This document shows, piece by piece, positions 8,411 to 17,937 of a stretch of DNA of 64,000 bases. Source of the DNA: Zeimonas arvi (lineage in GTDB: Bacteria; Pseudomonadota; Gammaproteobacteria; Burkholderiales; Burkholderiaceae_E). The notes below the pieces were generated by a model. It saw nothing but the letters and a program-made list of their open reading frames with translations. It searched no databases and was not told the DNA's origin. How positions within the stretch are numbered: the stretch's first letter is position 1; each line of letters begins with the position of its first letter. Both the position numbers and the translations under genes were made by a program. The stretch spans positions 496,001-560,000 of the forward strand of contig NZ_VDUY01000002.1 of the NCBI RefSeq assembly GCF_008039575.1, read 5' to 3'.

Positions 8411-11196
8411 ACGCGCCAGGTCCGGCCGTGAAGGAAGCCGCCGCGGTCGGCGGGGCTGCGGGTGCCGGAGCGGCCGCCGCGCTCGCCGGCGAGCGGAAGG
8501 TGCCCACCTACTGCTACCAGTGCGTGGCCGGTCCGGACCTGCTGACCGTCAAGGTCGTCGACGGCGTGGCCACCGAGGTCGAGCCGAACTTCTGCGCCGA
8601 GGCGATCCACCCCGGCGGCGGCAAGGTCTGCGTCAAGGCCTTCGGGCTCGTCCAGAAGACCTACAACCCGAACCGGGTGCTCAGCCCGATGCGCCGCACG
8701 AACCCGAAGAAGGGCCGCGACGAGGACCCCGGCTTCGTGCCGATCAGCTGGGACGAGGCGCTCGACACGATCGCCGAGCGGCTGAAGCGCATCCGCGAAA
8801 CCGGGCTGACCGACGACTCGGGCTATCCCAGGCTGGCGGCGAGCTTCGGCGGCGGCGGCACGCCGCAGTCCTACATGGGCACCTTCCCCGCCTTCCTGGC
8901 GGCGTGGGGCCCGGTCGACATGGGCTTCGGCTCCGGCCAGGGCGTCAAGTGCTATCACTCCGAGCACCTGTACGGCGAGTTCTGGCACCGCGCCTTCATC
9001 GTCTCGGCGGACACGCCGCTGTGCAACTACCTGATCTCCTGCGGCTCCAACATCGAGGCGTCCGGCGGCGTGGTCGGCATCTGGCGCCACGCCAACGCCC
9101 GCATCCGCGGAATGAAGCGCGTGCAGGTCGAGCCGCACCTGTCGGTCACCGGCGCCTGCTCCGCGCGCTGGGTGCCCATCCGCCCCAAGACCGACGCCGC
9201 CTTCCTGTACGCGCTGATCCACGTGCTGCTGCACGAATCCGCGCGCGATCGGCTCGACCTGGACTTCCTCGCGGCGCGCACCGGCTCGGCCTACCTGGTC
9301 GGGCCGCACGGCTACTATCTTCGCGACCGCCGCAGCGGCAAGCCGCTGGTGCGCGACCTCGCGAGCGGCGCCGTGGTGCCGCACGACACGCCGGGACTGC
9401 GCGAGGACCTCGATGCGTCGGTCACCGTCGACGCGATCGAGGCCGGCGCCGATGGCGAGGTGCTGGCCGAGGGCCCGCTGGCCGGCGAGACCGCCTTTCG
9501 CAAGCTGGTCGCGCACATGGCGCCCTACACGCCCGAGTGGGCCGCCGGGGTCTGCGACGTGCCCGCCGCGGACATCCGGCGCATCGCCGGCGAGTACCTG
9601 GATCACGCCTGCGTGGGCCAGACGATCGAGATCGACGGCCGCGAGCTGCCTTTCCGGCCGGTCGCGGTCACCCTCGGCAAGACCGTCAACAACGGCTGGG
9701 GCGGGTTCGAGTGCTGCTGGGCGCGCACCATGCTCGCCGTGCTGGTCGGCGCGCTCGAGGTTCCCGGCGGCACGATCGGCACCACGGTGCGGCTGGCGCG
9801 CCCGATGGCCCAGCGACTGGACAGCGCGAAGCCCGGGCCCGACGGGTTCATGGACTACCCGCTCAATCCGACCGATCGCGAGCACTGGTCGGCGCGCCCG
9901 AACATCCGCAACGCCTACCGGACCATGGTGCCCCTGGCCGGCAACGGCGCCTGGAGCCAGGCGCTGGGTCCCACCCACTTCTCGTGGATGTTCCTCGACG
10001 GAACGCCCGAGGGTCTCCCCGAGGTCACCTTCCCGGACGTCTGGTTCGTGTACCGCACCAACCCGGCGATCTCGTTCTGGGACACGCACGCGCTGGCCGA
10101 CAAGATGGCCCGCTTCCCCTTCGTGGTCTGCTTCGCCTACACGCGCGACGAGACCAACCACTTTGCCGACATCCTGCTGCCCGATGCCACGGACCTGGAG
10201 AGCCTGCAGCTGATCCGCGTCGGCGGGACCAAGTACGTCGAGCAGTTCTGGGACCACGAAGGCTATGCACTACGACAGCCTGCGATCGAGGCGCGCGGCG
10301 AGGCCCGGGACTTCACCGACATCGCGACCGAGCTGGCGCGGCGCACCGGGCTGAACGACCGCTACGTCGCGTCGATCAACAAGGGCGCCGCCGGCGTGCC
10401 GCTCAAGGGCGAGCACCACGACTTCTCGCTCGACCCGGGCGAGGTGCACGACCGCGAGCGGATCTGGGACGCGGTCTGCCGCGCCGCGAGCAGCGAGCTC
10501 TCCGACGGCGCGCACGCCCACGGGCTCGACTGGTGGCGCGAGCACGGGTTCGCCACCCGGCCGTTTCCCCGCTCCGACTGGTACCTGTACCCGACGATGG
10601 TCGAGCGCGGCCTGCGCTTCGAGCTTCCGTACCAGGAGCGCCTGAAACGGGTCGGCGAGGAACTCGGCCGGCGCCTGCACGAGAAGGGCATGCACTGGTG
10701 GGACCGGCAGATGGCCGAGTACCAGGCGCTGCCGGTGTGGAAGGACTTCCCGGGGATCTGGGAGGCCGCGATCCCGGCCGCCGGCGGCAAGGCCGGGGAC
10801 TACCCGTTCTGGCTGCTGACCGCGCGCAGCATGCAATACGCCTGGGGCGGCAACGTGGGCGTGCAGATGATCCGCGAGGTGGCCGACAACATCGCGGGCC
10901 ACCGCGGCGTGATCGTCAACGCCGGTACCGCCGAGCGGCTCGGCATCGCCGAGGGCGACGAGGTCGAGATCGCGACGCCGGCGCGAAGCGTGCGCGGCCG
11001 CGCGGTGCTCAGGCAGGGGATCCGGCCGGACACGCTGCTGCTGATCGGGCAGTTCGAGCACTGGGCCACGCCCTTCGCCAAGGACTTCGGCGTGCCCAGC
11101 CTGAACACGCTCGCGCCGATGTCGCTGGAACTGACCGACGCCACCGGTTCCAGCGCCGACATCGTGCGCGTCAGCCTCGGGAGGGCCGGCCGATGA
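8407..11196 (+). CDS. padB: Phenylacetyl-CoA:acceptor oxidoreductase, molybdopterin subunit
   Basis: Catalytic subunit of the membrane-associated molybdenum enzyme that oxidises phenylacetyl-CoA to phenylglyoxylate. At 929 residues it is a large DMSO-reductase-family protein. Cys36, Cys39, Cys63 and Cys75 (YCYQC, NFC, KVC) should hold the N-terminal [4Fe-4S] cluster, and Cys182 in GVKCYHSEHLYGE is a candidate Mo ligand. C-terminal molybdopterin-binding features include AVCFAYTRDETNHFAD-like text (VVCFAYTRDETNHFADILLP). There is no clear twin-arginine leader; the first 30 residues are Ala/Gly-rich. Neighbours padC and padD encode the Fe-S and membrane subunits with ATGA overlaps, which supports the assignment over other family members. 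Confidence 0.85.
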   Translation: MNAPGPAVKEAAAVGGAAGAGAAAALAGERKVPTYCYQCVAGPDLLTVKVVDGVATEVEPNFCAEAIHPGGGKVCVKAFGLVQKTYNPNRVLSPMRRTNPKKGRDEDPGFVPISWDEALDTIAERLKRIRETGLTDDSGYPRLAASFGGGGTPQSYMGTFPAFLAAWGPVDMGFGSGQGVKCYHSEHLYGEFWHRAFIVSADTPLCNYLISCGSNIEASGGVVGIWRHANARIRGMKRVQVEPHLSVTGACSARWVPIRPKTDAAFLYALIHVLLHESARDRLDLDFLAARTGSAYLVGPHGYYLRDRRSGKPLVRDLASGAVVPHDTPGLREDLDASVTVDAIEAGADGEVLAEGPLAGETAFRKLVAHMAPYTPEWAAGVCDVPAADIRRIAGEYLDHACVGQTIEIDGRELPFRPVAVTLGKTVNNGWGGFECCWARTMLAVLVGALEVPGGTIGTTVRLARPMAQRLDSAKPGPDGFMDYPLNPTDREHWSARPNIRNAYRTMVPLAGNGAWSQALGPTHFSWMFLDGTPEGLPEVTFPDVWFVYRTNPAISFWDTHALADKMARFPFVVCFAYTRDETNHFADILLPDATDLESLQLIRVGGTKYVEQFWDHEGYALRQPAIEARGEARDFTDIATELARRTGLNDRYVASINKGAAGVPLKGEHHDFSLDPGEVHDRERIWDAVCRAASSELSDGAHAHGLDWWREHGFATRPFPRSDWYLYPTMVERGLRFELPYQERLKRVGEELGRRLHEKGMHWWDRQMAEYQALPVWKDFPGIWEAAIPAAGGKAGDYPFWLLTARSMQYAWGGNVGVQMIREVADNIAGHRGVIVNAGTAERLGIAEGDEVEIATPARSVRGRAVLRQGIRPDTLLLIGQFEHWATPFAKDFGVPSLNTLAPMSLELTDATGSSADIVRVSLGRAGR

Positions 11197-11843
11197 CCCG
11201 CTGGGCAATGGTCGCCGACCTGCGACGCTGCGTAGGCTGCCAGACCTGCACGGCGGCGTGCCGCCATGCCAATGCCACGCCCCCGGGCGTGCAGTGGCGG
11301 CGGGTGCTCGACATGGAGTTCGGCGAATACCCGAACGTGCGGCGGGCATTCGTGCCGACCGGCTGCCAGCACTGCGACGACCCGCCGTGCATGGAGGTCT
11401 GCCCGACCACGGCCACGAAGAAGCGCGCCGACGGCATCGTCACCATCGACTACGACCTCTGCATCGGCTGCGCGTACTGCGCCGTCGCATGCCCCTACCA
11501 GGCCCGCTACAAGACCGACCGCGCGACCTTCGCCTACGGCAAGCCCACCGAGCAGGAGTCGGCCCGCCACGACGACGCCCGGCTCGCGGTGGCCACGAAG
11601 TGCACCTTCTGCGTCGACCGCATCGACGACGGACTCGCGAAGGGGCTGCAGCCCGGCGTCGATCCCGAGGCGACGCCGGCCTGCGTGAACGCCTGCATCG
11701 CTAAGGCGCTCGCCTTCGGCAACCTCGACGATCCGGACAGCGAGGTGTCGCGCCTGCTGGCGGAGAACCGCAGCTTCCGGATGCACGAGGAGCTGGGCAC
11801 CGGGCCCGGCTTCCACTACCTGTGGGACAAGGCGGACGAATGA
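11193..11843 (+). CDS. padC: Phenylacetyl-CoA:acceptor oxidoreductase, Fe-S subunit
   Basis: A 216-residue DmsB/NrfC-type electron-transfer subunit. Four cysteine groups for [4Fe-4S] clusters can be read: CVGCQTCTAAC, CQHCDDPPCMEVC, CIGCAYCAVAC, and CTFC paired with ACVNAC. It passes electrons from the PadB molybdenum site to the membrane subunit. Start and stop overlap padB and padD by ATGA, as expected for stoichiometric subunits. Confidence 0.88.
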   Translation: MTRWAMVADLRRCVGCQTCTAACRHANATPPGVQWRRVLDMEFGEYPNVRRAFVPTGCQHCDDPPCMEVCPTTATKKRADGIVTIDYDLCIGCAYCAVACPYQARYKTDRATFAYGKPTEQESARHDDARLAVATKCTFCVDRIDDGLAKGLQPGVDPEATPACVNACIAKALAFGNLDDPDSEVSRLLAENRSFRMHEELGTGPGFHYLWDKADE

Positions 11844-12685
11844 GCTTCGGACCGAACCCCTGGCAACAGGCGCACTGGGACTGGCGAGCAGCCGGCAACT
11901 TCGTCTGCGGCGGCGCCGGCGCCGGGCTGCTGGTGTTCGCCGCGTTCGGCGGCGCCGGCGGCAGCGCGCGCGCCGCGCTGCTGCTGCTCGGCCTGGCGCT
12001 GGTCGGCGCGGGCCTGACCTGCGTCTGGCTCGAGATCGGCCGCCCGCTGCGCGCGCTGCACGTCTTCTTCAACCCGCGCACTTCGTGGATGAGCAGGGAG
12101 GCCGTCACCGCCGCCCTGCTCTTCCCGGCCGGGGTGGCCGGCGCGGCCGGCCTGGCGCCCGCTGCCTGGGCCACCGGCCTGCTCGCCCTCGCCTTCCTCT
12201 GGTGCCAGGCGCGGATCCTGCGCGCCGCGCGCGGCATTCCCGCCTGGCGGCAGCCCGGCATCGTGCCGTTGATCGTCGCGACCGGCCTGGCCGAAGGTTG
12301 CGGCCTGTACCTGATGCTTCGGCCGCTGCACGGCCACGGCGAACAGGTGCTGATGGCGGTGTTCGCCGGCCTGCTGGCCGCGCGCTGGGCAAACTGGGTC
12401 AGCTATCGTCGCCGGCTCGCTTCGTCGGCGGCCCGCCCGGCGCTCGCGGCGCTCGACCAGGCCGGGGACAGGTTGCAGCGGATCGGGACCTACCTGCCCT
12501 TCGCGCTCATCGCACCGGTCGGAATCGGACTGGCGGACGGCGCCGTCGGCCTCGCGCTGACCGTCGCGGCGGGCGCAGCCGCGGCATGGCCCGGAGCCGT
12601 CCTCAAGCACACGCTGATCACGCGCGCCGGCTTCAACCAGGGCTTCGCGCTCACGGCCATGCCTGTGCGCGGCGCGCGGCTCTGA
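11840..12685 (+). CDS. padD: Phenylacetyl-CoA:acceptor oxidoreductase, membrane subunit
   Basis: A 281-residue integral membrane protein of the DmsC/NrfD-like class with about eight hydrophobic segments. It begins SFGPNPWQQAHWDWRAAGNF, a typical start for this group, and continues with a Gly/Ala-rich first helix. It would anchor PadBC and hand electrons to quinone. Conserved aromatic/charged patches lie between helices (LEIGRPLRALHVFFNPRTSW). Its position directly behind padC decides the name; by sequence alone it is only a family member. Confidence 0.82.
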   Translation: MSFGPNPWQQAHWDWRAAGNFVCGGAGAGLLVFAAFGGAGGSARAALLLLGLALVGAGLTCVWLEIGRPLRALHVFFNPRTSWMSREAVTAALLFPAGVAGAAGLAPAAWATGLLALAFLWCQARILRAARGIPAWRQPGIVPLIVATGLAEGCGLYLMLRPLHGHGEQVLMAVFAGLLAARWANWVSYRRRLASSAARPALAALDQAGDRLQRIGTYLPFALIAPVGIGLADGAVGLALTVAAGAAAAWPGAVLKHTLITRAGFNQGFALTAMPVRGARL

Positions 12686-12716
12686 CCCCCCACCGGCACA
12701 CGCCACGGAGCCTGGA

Positions 12717-14069
12717 ATGGGAACGAGGATCTGGAATGCGACCGAACCGGGGGCGCCCCCCGCAAGCGCCCGATACCTGGACCCGGACACCGAGACGCTG
12801 TCCCGCGATGCGCTGGCTGCGCTGCAACTCGAGCGCCTGGCGGCCACGGTTCGCAACGCCTACGATCGCGTGCCGGTGCACCGGGCCCGGCTGGACGCCG
12901 CGGGCCTGCGACCGGAAGACATCCGCTCGCTCGACGACCTGGCCCGGCTGCCCTTCACCACGAAGGCGGACCTGCGCGAGAACTACCCCTTCGGCCTGTT
13001 CGCCCGCCCGGCCGGCGAGCTGTCCCGCCTGCACGCGTCCTCGGGGACCACCGGCAAGCCGACCGTCGTCGGCTACACCGGCGACGACCTCGGGCAGTGG
13101 GCCGGCGTGATGGCGCGCTCGATGCACGGGGGCGGCGTGCGCCGCGGCGACATCGTGCACAACGCCTACGGCTACGGCCTGTTCACCGGCGGCCTGGGCG
13201 CCCACTACGGCGCCGAGCGGCTGGGCGCCGTCGTCGTCCCGGCCTCGGGCGGCTCGACCGCGAGGCAGGTCGCGCTGATCATGGACTTCAAGGCGCGCGT
13301 GCTGTGTTCGACGCCCTCGTACGCACTGGCGATCGCCGAACTCGCCGAGCAGCAGGGCGTGGATCTCGCCCGCGACTCCGCGCTGGAGGTCGGGATGTTC
13401 GGCGCCGAACCCTGGAGCGATGCGATGCGCGCCGAGATCGAGGCCAGGCTGGGGCTGCGCGCAATCGACGTCTACGGCCTGTCGGAGATCATGGGACCGG
13501 GCGTGGCCTGCGAGTGCGAGGCCCAGGCCGGGCTGCACGGCTGGGAGGACCACTTCCTGTTCGAGGTCATCGACCCCGACACCGGGGCGCCGGTGCCCGA
13601 AGGCGAGCCCGGCGAGCTGGTCGTCACGACGCTGACCAGACAGGCGCTGCCGATGCTGCGCTACCGCACCCGCGACATCACCCGCATCACGACGGCGCGC
13701 TGCGACTGCGGGCGCACGCACCTGCGCATCCTGCGCGTCACCGGGCGCAACGACGACATGCTGATCATCCGAGGCGTCAACGTCTATCCGTCGCAGATCG
13801 AGGCCGTCCTGGTCGGCCTGGCGGGCACGGCGCCGCACTACCAGCTGGTGGTCGCGCGCGACGGCCGCCTCGACCGCGTGACCGTCGAGATCGAGGCCGC
13901 GCCTGGTGTCGCGCCCGGCGACTACGCCGCGATCGCCAGCCACGCGGCCAGGCAGATCAAGTCCACGCTGGGCGTGAGCAGCGAGATCGTGCTGAAGGCG
14001 CCGGGCGAGATTCCGAGATCCGAAGGCAAGGCGGTCCGGGTCCGCGACCTTCGACCCAGGGGAGGCTGA
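12717..14069 (+). CDS. Phenylacetate-CoA ligase
   Basis: A 450-residue adenylate-forming ligase of the PaaK/PadJ type. The ATP loop is LHASSGTTGKPTVVGYT, followed by YGYGLFTGGLGAHYGAERLG and the A5-like DVYGLSEIMGPGVACEC. The hinge motif is GRNDDMLIIRGVNVYPSQIE, and the C-terminal lysine motif is in IPRSEGKAVRV. It activates phenylacetate to the CoA thioester that PadBCD then oxidises. It lies 31 bases behind padD and 4 bases before hcrC, so it links the two operons. It corresponds to PadJ of Aromatoleum by context; an aromatic acid other than phenylacetate is possible. Confidence 0.85.
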   Translation: MGTRIWNATEPGAPPASARYLDPDTETLSRDALAALQLERLAATVRNAYDRVPVHRARLDAAGLRPEDIRSLDDLARLPFTTKADLRENYPFGLFARPAGELSRLHASSGTTGKPTVVGYTGDDLGQWAGVMARSMHGGGVRRGDIVHNAYGYGLFTGGLGAHYGAERLGAVVVPASGGSTARQVALIMDFKARVLCSTPSYALAIAELAEQQGVDLARDSALEVGMFGAEPWSDAMRAEIEARLGLRAIDVYGLSEIMGPGVACECEAQAGLHGWEDHFLFEVIDPDTGAPVPEGEPGELVVTTLTRQALPMLRYRTRDITRITTARCDCGRTHLRILRVTGRNDDMLIIRGVNVYPSQIEAVLVGLAGTAPHYQLVVARDGRLDRVTVEIEAAPGVAPGDYAAIASHAARQIKSTLGVSSEIVLKAPGEIPRSEGKAVRVRDLRPRGG

Positions 14070-14073
14070 TGCG

Positions 14074-14538
14074 ATGAGCAGAAGACTGCTGTCGATCGTG
14101 GTCAACGGCCGGCACCGCGAGGACGCGGTGGCCGACGAGGCGCTGCTGGTCGACTACCTGCGTGACAGCGCCGGCCTCACCGGCACCAAGCAGGGATGCG
14201 ACGGCGGGGAATGCGGGGCCTGCACAGTGCTGGTCGACGGGCTCCCCCGGCTCGCCTGCCTGACGCTCGCCGCGAGTTGCGCCGGCGCCCGGATCGAGAC
14301 GATCGAGGGGCTGGCGCAGGCCGGACGGATGAGCCGGCTGCAGCAGGCCTTCCACGAGCATCTGGGCACGCAGTGCGGATTCTGCACGCCGGGAATGATC
14401 ATGTCCGCCGAGGCGCTGCTGCGTCGCAATCCCGCGCCTTCCGAGGTCGAGATCCGCGAGGCGCTCTCCGGAAACCTGTGCCGCTGCACCGGTTACGTGA
14501 AGATCATCGAGTCGGTCAGGGCCGCAGCGGGAGCATGA
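14074..14538 (+). CDS. hcrC: 4-Hydroxybenzoyl-CoA reductase, [2Fe-2S] gamma subunit
   Basis: A 154-residue xanthine-oxidase-family small subunit. It carries the plant-ferredoxin-type [2Fe-2S] motif CDGGECGACTVLVDG with a following Cys, and the second cluster motif CGFCTPGMIMSAE with CRCTGY. It transfers electrons between ferredoxin and the molybdenum subunit. The gene order C-A-B with short gaps and the special FAD subunit identify the enzyme as 4-hydroxybenzoyl-CoA reductase, which removes the phenolic hydroxyl to give benzoyl-CoA. Confidence 0.88.
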   Translation: MSRRLLSIVVNGRHREDAVADEALLVDYLRDSAGLTGTKQGCDGGECGACTVLVDGLPRLACLTLAASCAGARIETIEGLAQAGRMSRLQQAFHEHLGTQCGFCTPGMIMSAEALLRRNPAPSEVEIREALSGNLCRCTGYVKIIESVRAAAGA

Positions 14539-14542
14539 AGCG

Positions 14543-16921
14543 ATGAACTGGAGCGATTCGCCGAAGCCGGAGATGGACGAGCGCGACGAGGCCGCGGCGG
14601 CCACCCGGCGCGAGCATGCGGTGGGCCGGCGCACGCCGCTGATCGACGGCATCGAGAAGGTGACCGGACGCGCGCGCTACACCGCCGACCTGCCCGTCGG
14701 CGACACGCTGGTCGGGCGGATCCTGCGCAGCCCGGTCGCGCACGGCCTGATCCGCGGCATCGACACACGCCGCGCGCTGGCGATTCCCGGCGTGCGGGCG
14801 ATCATTACCGGCGAGGACTTCGCGGCGCCCTACGGCGTGATCCCGATCGCTCAGAACGAGTGGCCGCTGGCGCGCGACAAGGTCCGCTACCGGGGCGAAC
14901 CCGTGGCCGCGGTGGCGGCGGTCGACGCCGCCACCGCGGACCGGGCCCTGGCCGCGATCGAACTCGACATCGCGCCGCTGCCGGCCTACTTCAGCGCCGG
15001 CGAAGCCCGCGCGCCCGACGCGGTGCTGCTGCACGAGCGCAAGCCGGGCAACATCGAGCGCAGTGTCGACCATTGCTTCGGCGACGTCGACGCCGGCTTC
15101 GAACAGGCCGACCTGGTGCGCGAGCACCGCTTCCACTACGCCGAGGTCTCGCACGGCCAGATCGAGCTCAACGCGGCGGTGGCCTGCTACGAGCCGGAAC
15201 GAAACCGTCTGACCTCGCAATCGGTGACCCAGGTCCCGTTCTACCTGCACCTGACGCTGGCGCGCTGCCTGGGGATGGACAGCTCGCAGATCCGCATCGT
15301 CAAGCCCTTCGTCGGCGGCGGCTTCGGCCACCGGGTCGAGCCGCTGAACTTCGAGATGGTCACCGCGGCGCTGGCGCGCGCCGCAGGCGGCACGGTCCGC
15401 ATCGAACAGTCCCGCGAGGACAGCTTCCTCACGCATCGCGCTCGTCCCGAGACCGACATCCGGCTGAAGATCGGCATGACGAAGGCCGGCGAGATCACCG
15501 CGGTCGACTGCGAGATCGTCCAGCGGGGCGGCGCCTACGCGGGCTACGGGCTGGTCACCATCCTGTACGCGGGCGCGCTGCTGCACGCGCTGTACCGGGT
15601 CGGGGCGGTTCGCTATCAAGGGTTCCGCGTGTACTCGAACACCCCGCCCTGCGGCGCGATGCGCGGCCACGGCGCGGTGGACGCGCGTCACGCCTTCGAG
15701 TCGCTGCTCGACATGATGGCCGCCGAGCTCGGCCTGGATCCGTTCGCGGTGCGCCGCGCGAACCTGATCGAGCCGCCCTGCCGAACGCTCAACGACCTGC
15801 AGGTGAACTCCTATGGCATTCCCGAATGCCTGGACCGGGTCGAGCAGGCGTCCGGCTGGCGCGTCAGGCGCGGCCGGCTGCCGCCCGGACGCGGCCTCGG
15901 CATGGCCTGTTCGCACTACGTGTCGGGCTCGGCCAAGCCGGTGCACTGGAGCGGCGAGCCGCATGCGGTGGTCAACCTGAAGCTCGACTTCGACGGCGGC
16001 ATCACGCTTCTGACCGGCGCCGCCGACATCGGCCAGGGCTCGTCGACCCTGCTCGCGCAGGTCGTCGCCGAGGTGCTCGAGCTGCCCCTGGCCCGGATCC
16101 GCGTGATCGCCGCCGACAGCGCGCTCACGCCGAAGGACAACGGCTCGTACTCGTCGCGAGTCTCCTTCATGGTGGGCAACGCCGCGCTGCGCGCCGCGCA
16201 GGCCCTGCGCCGGACGCTGGTCGAGGCCGCGGCGAAGGCGCTGGGCGCCACGGCCGACGAAATCGAGTGGGCGGGCGAGCACTGCCGCGTCGCCGGAACG
16301 GATCGCGGACTCGACTTCCACCGGATCGCCGAGGCGGCGCTGAGCGACAACGGGACGCTGACGGTCAAGGGAAGCTGGTCGACCCCGCCCGAGACCCAGG
16401 GCGGCAGCTTCCGCGGCGCGGCCGTCGGCTCGGCGGCCGGCTTCTCGTACGCCGCGCAGGTCGTCGAGGTGTCGGTCGACGAGGACACCGGCATGGTCAG
16501 GGTGGAGCGGGTCTGGGTGGCGCACGACTGCGGGCGCGCGATCAATCCGCTGGCCGCCGAGGGGCAGGTCCAGGGCGCCGTCTGGATGGGCATGGGCCAG
16601 GCGCTCTGCGAAGAGAACCAGTACCACGAGGGGCTGACGATGCGGCCGAACCTGCTGGACTACCGGATTCCCACGATCGCCGAGTCGCCGCCCATCGAGG
16701 TGATGCTGGTCGAGAGCATGGATCCGCTGGGGCCGTTCGGCGCCAAGGAGGCCAGCGAAGGCGCGCTGCACGGCTTCCCTCCGGCGCTGACGAACGCGAT
16801 CTTCGACGCGATCGGCGTGCGGCTCGACGAGTTGCCCGCCTCGCCCGACCGCGTCCTGGACGCGATCCAGGCGCGGCGCAGACGCGAGCGCCTCGAGGCC
16901 GCGCGAAGCGGGAAGCGCTGA
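14543..16921 (+). CDS. hcrA: 4-Hydroxybenzoyl-CoA reductase, molybdenum alpha subunit
   Basis: A 792-residue molybdopterin (xanthine oxidase family) subunit. Typical elements include PLIDGIEKVTGRARYTADL near residue 35, the FVGGGFGHRVEP loop, TPPCGAMRGHGAVDARHAFE, DIGQGSSTLLAQV and the catalytic glutamate Glu736 in GPFGAKEASEG. The protein is about 20 residues longer at the N terminus than needed for the fold; a later start is possible. It reductively dehydroxylates 4-hydroxybenzoyl-CoA, feeding the benzoyl-CoA reductase encoded nearby. Confidence 0.88.
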   Translation: MNWSDSPKPEMDERDEAAAATRREHAVGRRTPLIDGIEKVTGRARYTADLPVGDTLVGRILRSPVAHGLIRGIDTRRALAIPGVRAIITGEDFAAPYGVIPIAQNEWPLARDKVRYRGEPVAAVAAVDAATADRALAAIELDIAPLPAYFSAGEARAPDAVLLHERKPGNIERSVDHCFGDVDAGFEQADLVREHRFHYAEVSHGQIELNAAVACYEPERNRLTSQSVTQVPFYLHLTLARCLGMDSSQIRIVKPFVGGGFGHRVEPLNFEMVTAALARAAGGTVRIEQSREDSFLTHRARPETDIRLKIGMTKAGEITAVDCEIVQRGGAYAGYGLVTILYAGALLHALYRVGAVRYQGFRVYSNTPPCGAMRGHGAVDARHAFESLLDMMAAELGLDPFAVRRANLIEPPCRTLNDLQVNSYGIPECLDRVEQASGWRVRRGRLPPGRGLGMACSHYVSGSAKPVHWSGEPHAVVNLKLDFDGGITLLTGAADIGQGSSTLLAQVVAEVLELPLARIRVIAADSALTPKDNGSYSSRVSFMVGNAALRAAQALRRTLVEAAAKALGATADEIEWAGEHCRVAGTDRGLDFHRIAEAALSDNGTLTVKGSWSTPPETQGGSFRGAAVGSAAGFSYAAQVVEVSVDEDTGMVRVERVWVAHDCGRAINPLAAEGQVQGAVWMGMGQALCEENQYHEGLTMRPNLLDYRIPTIAESPPIEVMLVESMDPLGPFGAKEASEGALHGFPPALTNAIFDAIGVRLDELPASPDRVLDAIQARRRRERLEAARSGKR

Positions 16922-16923
16922 AC

Positions 16924-17937
16924 ATGGAAGCCCTGCACGCCTTCGACCTGCGGCGCCCGGCGAGCCTTGCCGAAGCCGCCGCGATCCTGGCCGGCGAACC
17001 CGGTGCACGTCTGCTCGCCGGCGGGACCGGGCTGCTGCCCAACCTGCGCCGCGGCATCGAGCGGCCGCCGGTGCTGGTCGACCTGGGCGGCCTGCCCGGG
17101 CTCGACGGCATCGAGGCCGGTCCCGACGCGCTGGTCCTCGGGGCCGGCGCGACCCTCGCGCGACTCGCCGCCCACCCCGACGTCGCGCGCGCGTGCCCGG
17201 CCGTCGCGCAGGCCGCCGCGGCGGTGGCCGCGCCCGCGCACCGGAGCGTGGCCACGCTGGGCGGCAATCTCTGTCTCGACACCCGCTGCGTGTACTACAA
17301 CCAGAGCGAGTGGTGGCGCGCGGCCAACGGCTACTGCCTGAAGCGCGGCGGCGACACCTGCCACGTGGCGCCGCAGGGCAGACGCTGCCACGCTGCCTAC
17401 TCCGGAGACCTGGCACCGGCGCTGCTGGTCCACGACGCCGAGGCGGATCTGGTCAGCGCGGCCGGCACGCGCCGCATGCCGCTCGCCGATCTGTTTCGCG
17501 ACGACGGCGCGGCGCACCTGACCCTCGGACCCGCGGAGATCCTCGCGCAGCTTCGCGTGCCGGCCGGCGCAGGCGCGCGGCGATCGGCCTACCGGAAGCT
17601 GACCACGCGCGGCGCGATCGACTTCCCCCTGGCCGGGGTGGCCTGCGCGGTCGAGCTCGACGACCGCGGCGTCCCGAGGCTGCTGCGGGTCGCGCTGACC
17701 GGCACCGACTCGCGGCCCTTCCTGCTCGAGGACACCGACGCCCTCGTCGGCCGCCCGGTCGACGAGGGCCTGCTCGCCGCGCTCGGCAAGCTCGTTCAGA
17801 AGCAGGTCGGCCCGATGCGAACCACGGTGACGCAGTCGAACTACCGCCGGCAGGTGGCCGCGGTCGCGGCCCGGCGCTTGCTCGCGGAGCTCGCCGGCGC
17901 GCACGTCGCCCGGCCCGCGTCCGGAGACCCGCGATGA
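16924..17937 (+). CDS. hcrB: 4-Hydroxybenzoyl-CoA reductase, FAD/[4Fe-4S] beta subunit
   Basis: A 337-residue FAD-binding subunit of the CO-dehydrogenase medium chain fold (RLLAGGTGLLPNLRRG and ATLGGNLCLDTRC). Within it is the extra loop that distinguishes this enzyme: Cys122, Cys138, Cys146 and Cys155, which coincide in number and position with the cysteines reported to bind an additional [4Fe-4S] cluster in the Thauera aromatica beta subunit. This loop lets the enzyme run in the reductive direction with low-potential ferredoxin. The 3' end overlaps the DUF2249 gene by ATGA. Confidence 0.9.
   Translation: MEALHAFDLRRPASLAEAAAILAGEPGARLLAGGTGLLPNLRRGIERPPVLVDLGGLPGLDGIEAGPDALVLGAGATLARLAAHPDVARACPAVAQAAAAVAAPAHRSVATLGGNLCLDTRCVYYNQSEWWRAANGYCLKRGGDTCHVAPQGRRCHAAYSGDLAPALLVHDAEADLVSAAGTRRMPLADLFRDDGAAHLTLGPAEILAQLRVPAGAGARRSAYRKLTTRGAIDFPLAGVACAVELDDRGVPRLLRVALTGTDSRPFLLEDTDALVGRPVDEGLLAALGKLVQKQVGPMRTTVTQSNYRRQVAAVAARRLLAELAGAHVARPASGDPR

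Noticed and set aside
8271-11843. A 1190-codon open frame across padB and padC
   Set aside because: Its first part is a frame-shifted shadow of padB (Arg/Ala/Gly-rich, no motifs); only the last 216 codons are a gene (padC).
12717-14069. Benzoate-CoA ligase
   Set aside because: Length (450) and motifs are those of the PaaK/PadJ group; benzoate-CoA ligases are longer (about 520) and belong to another branch.
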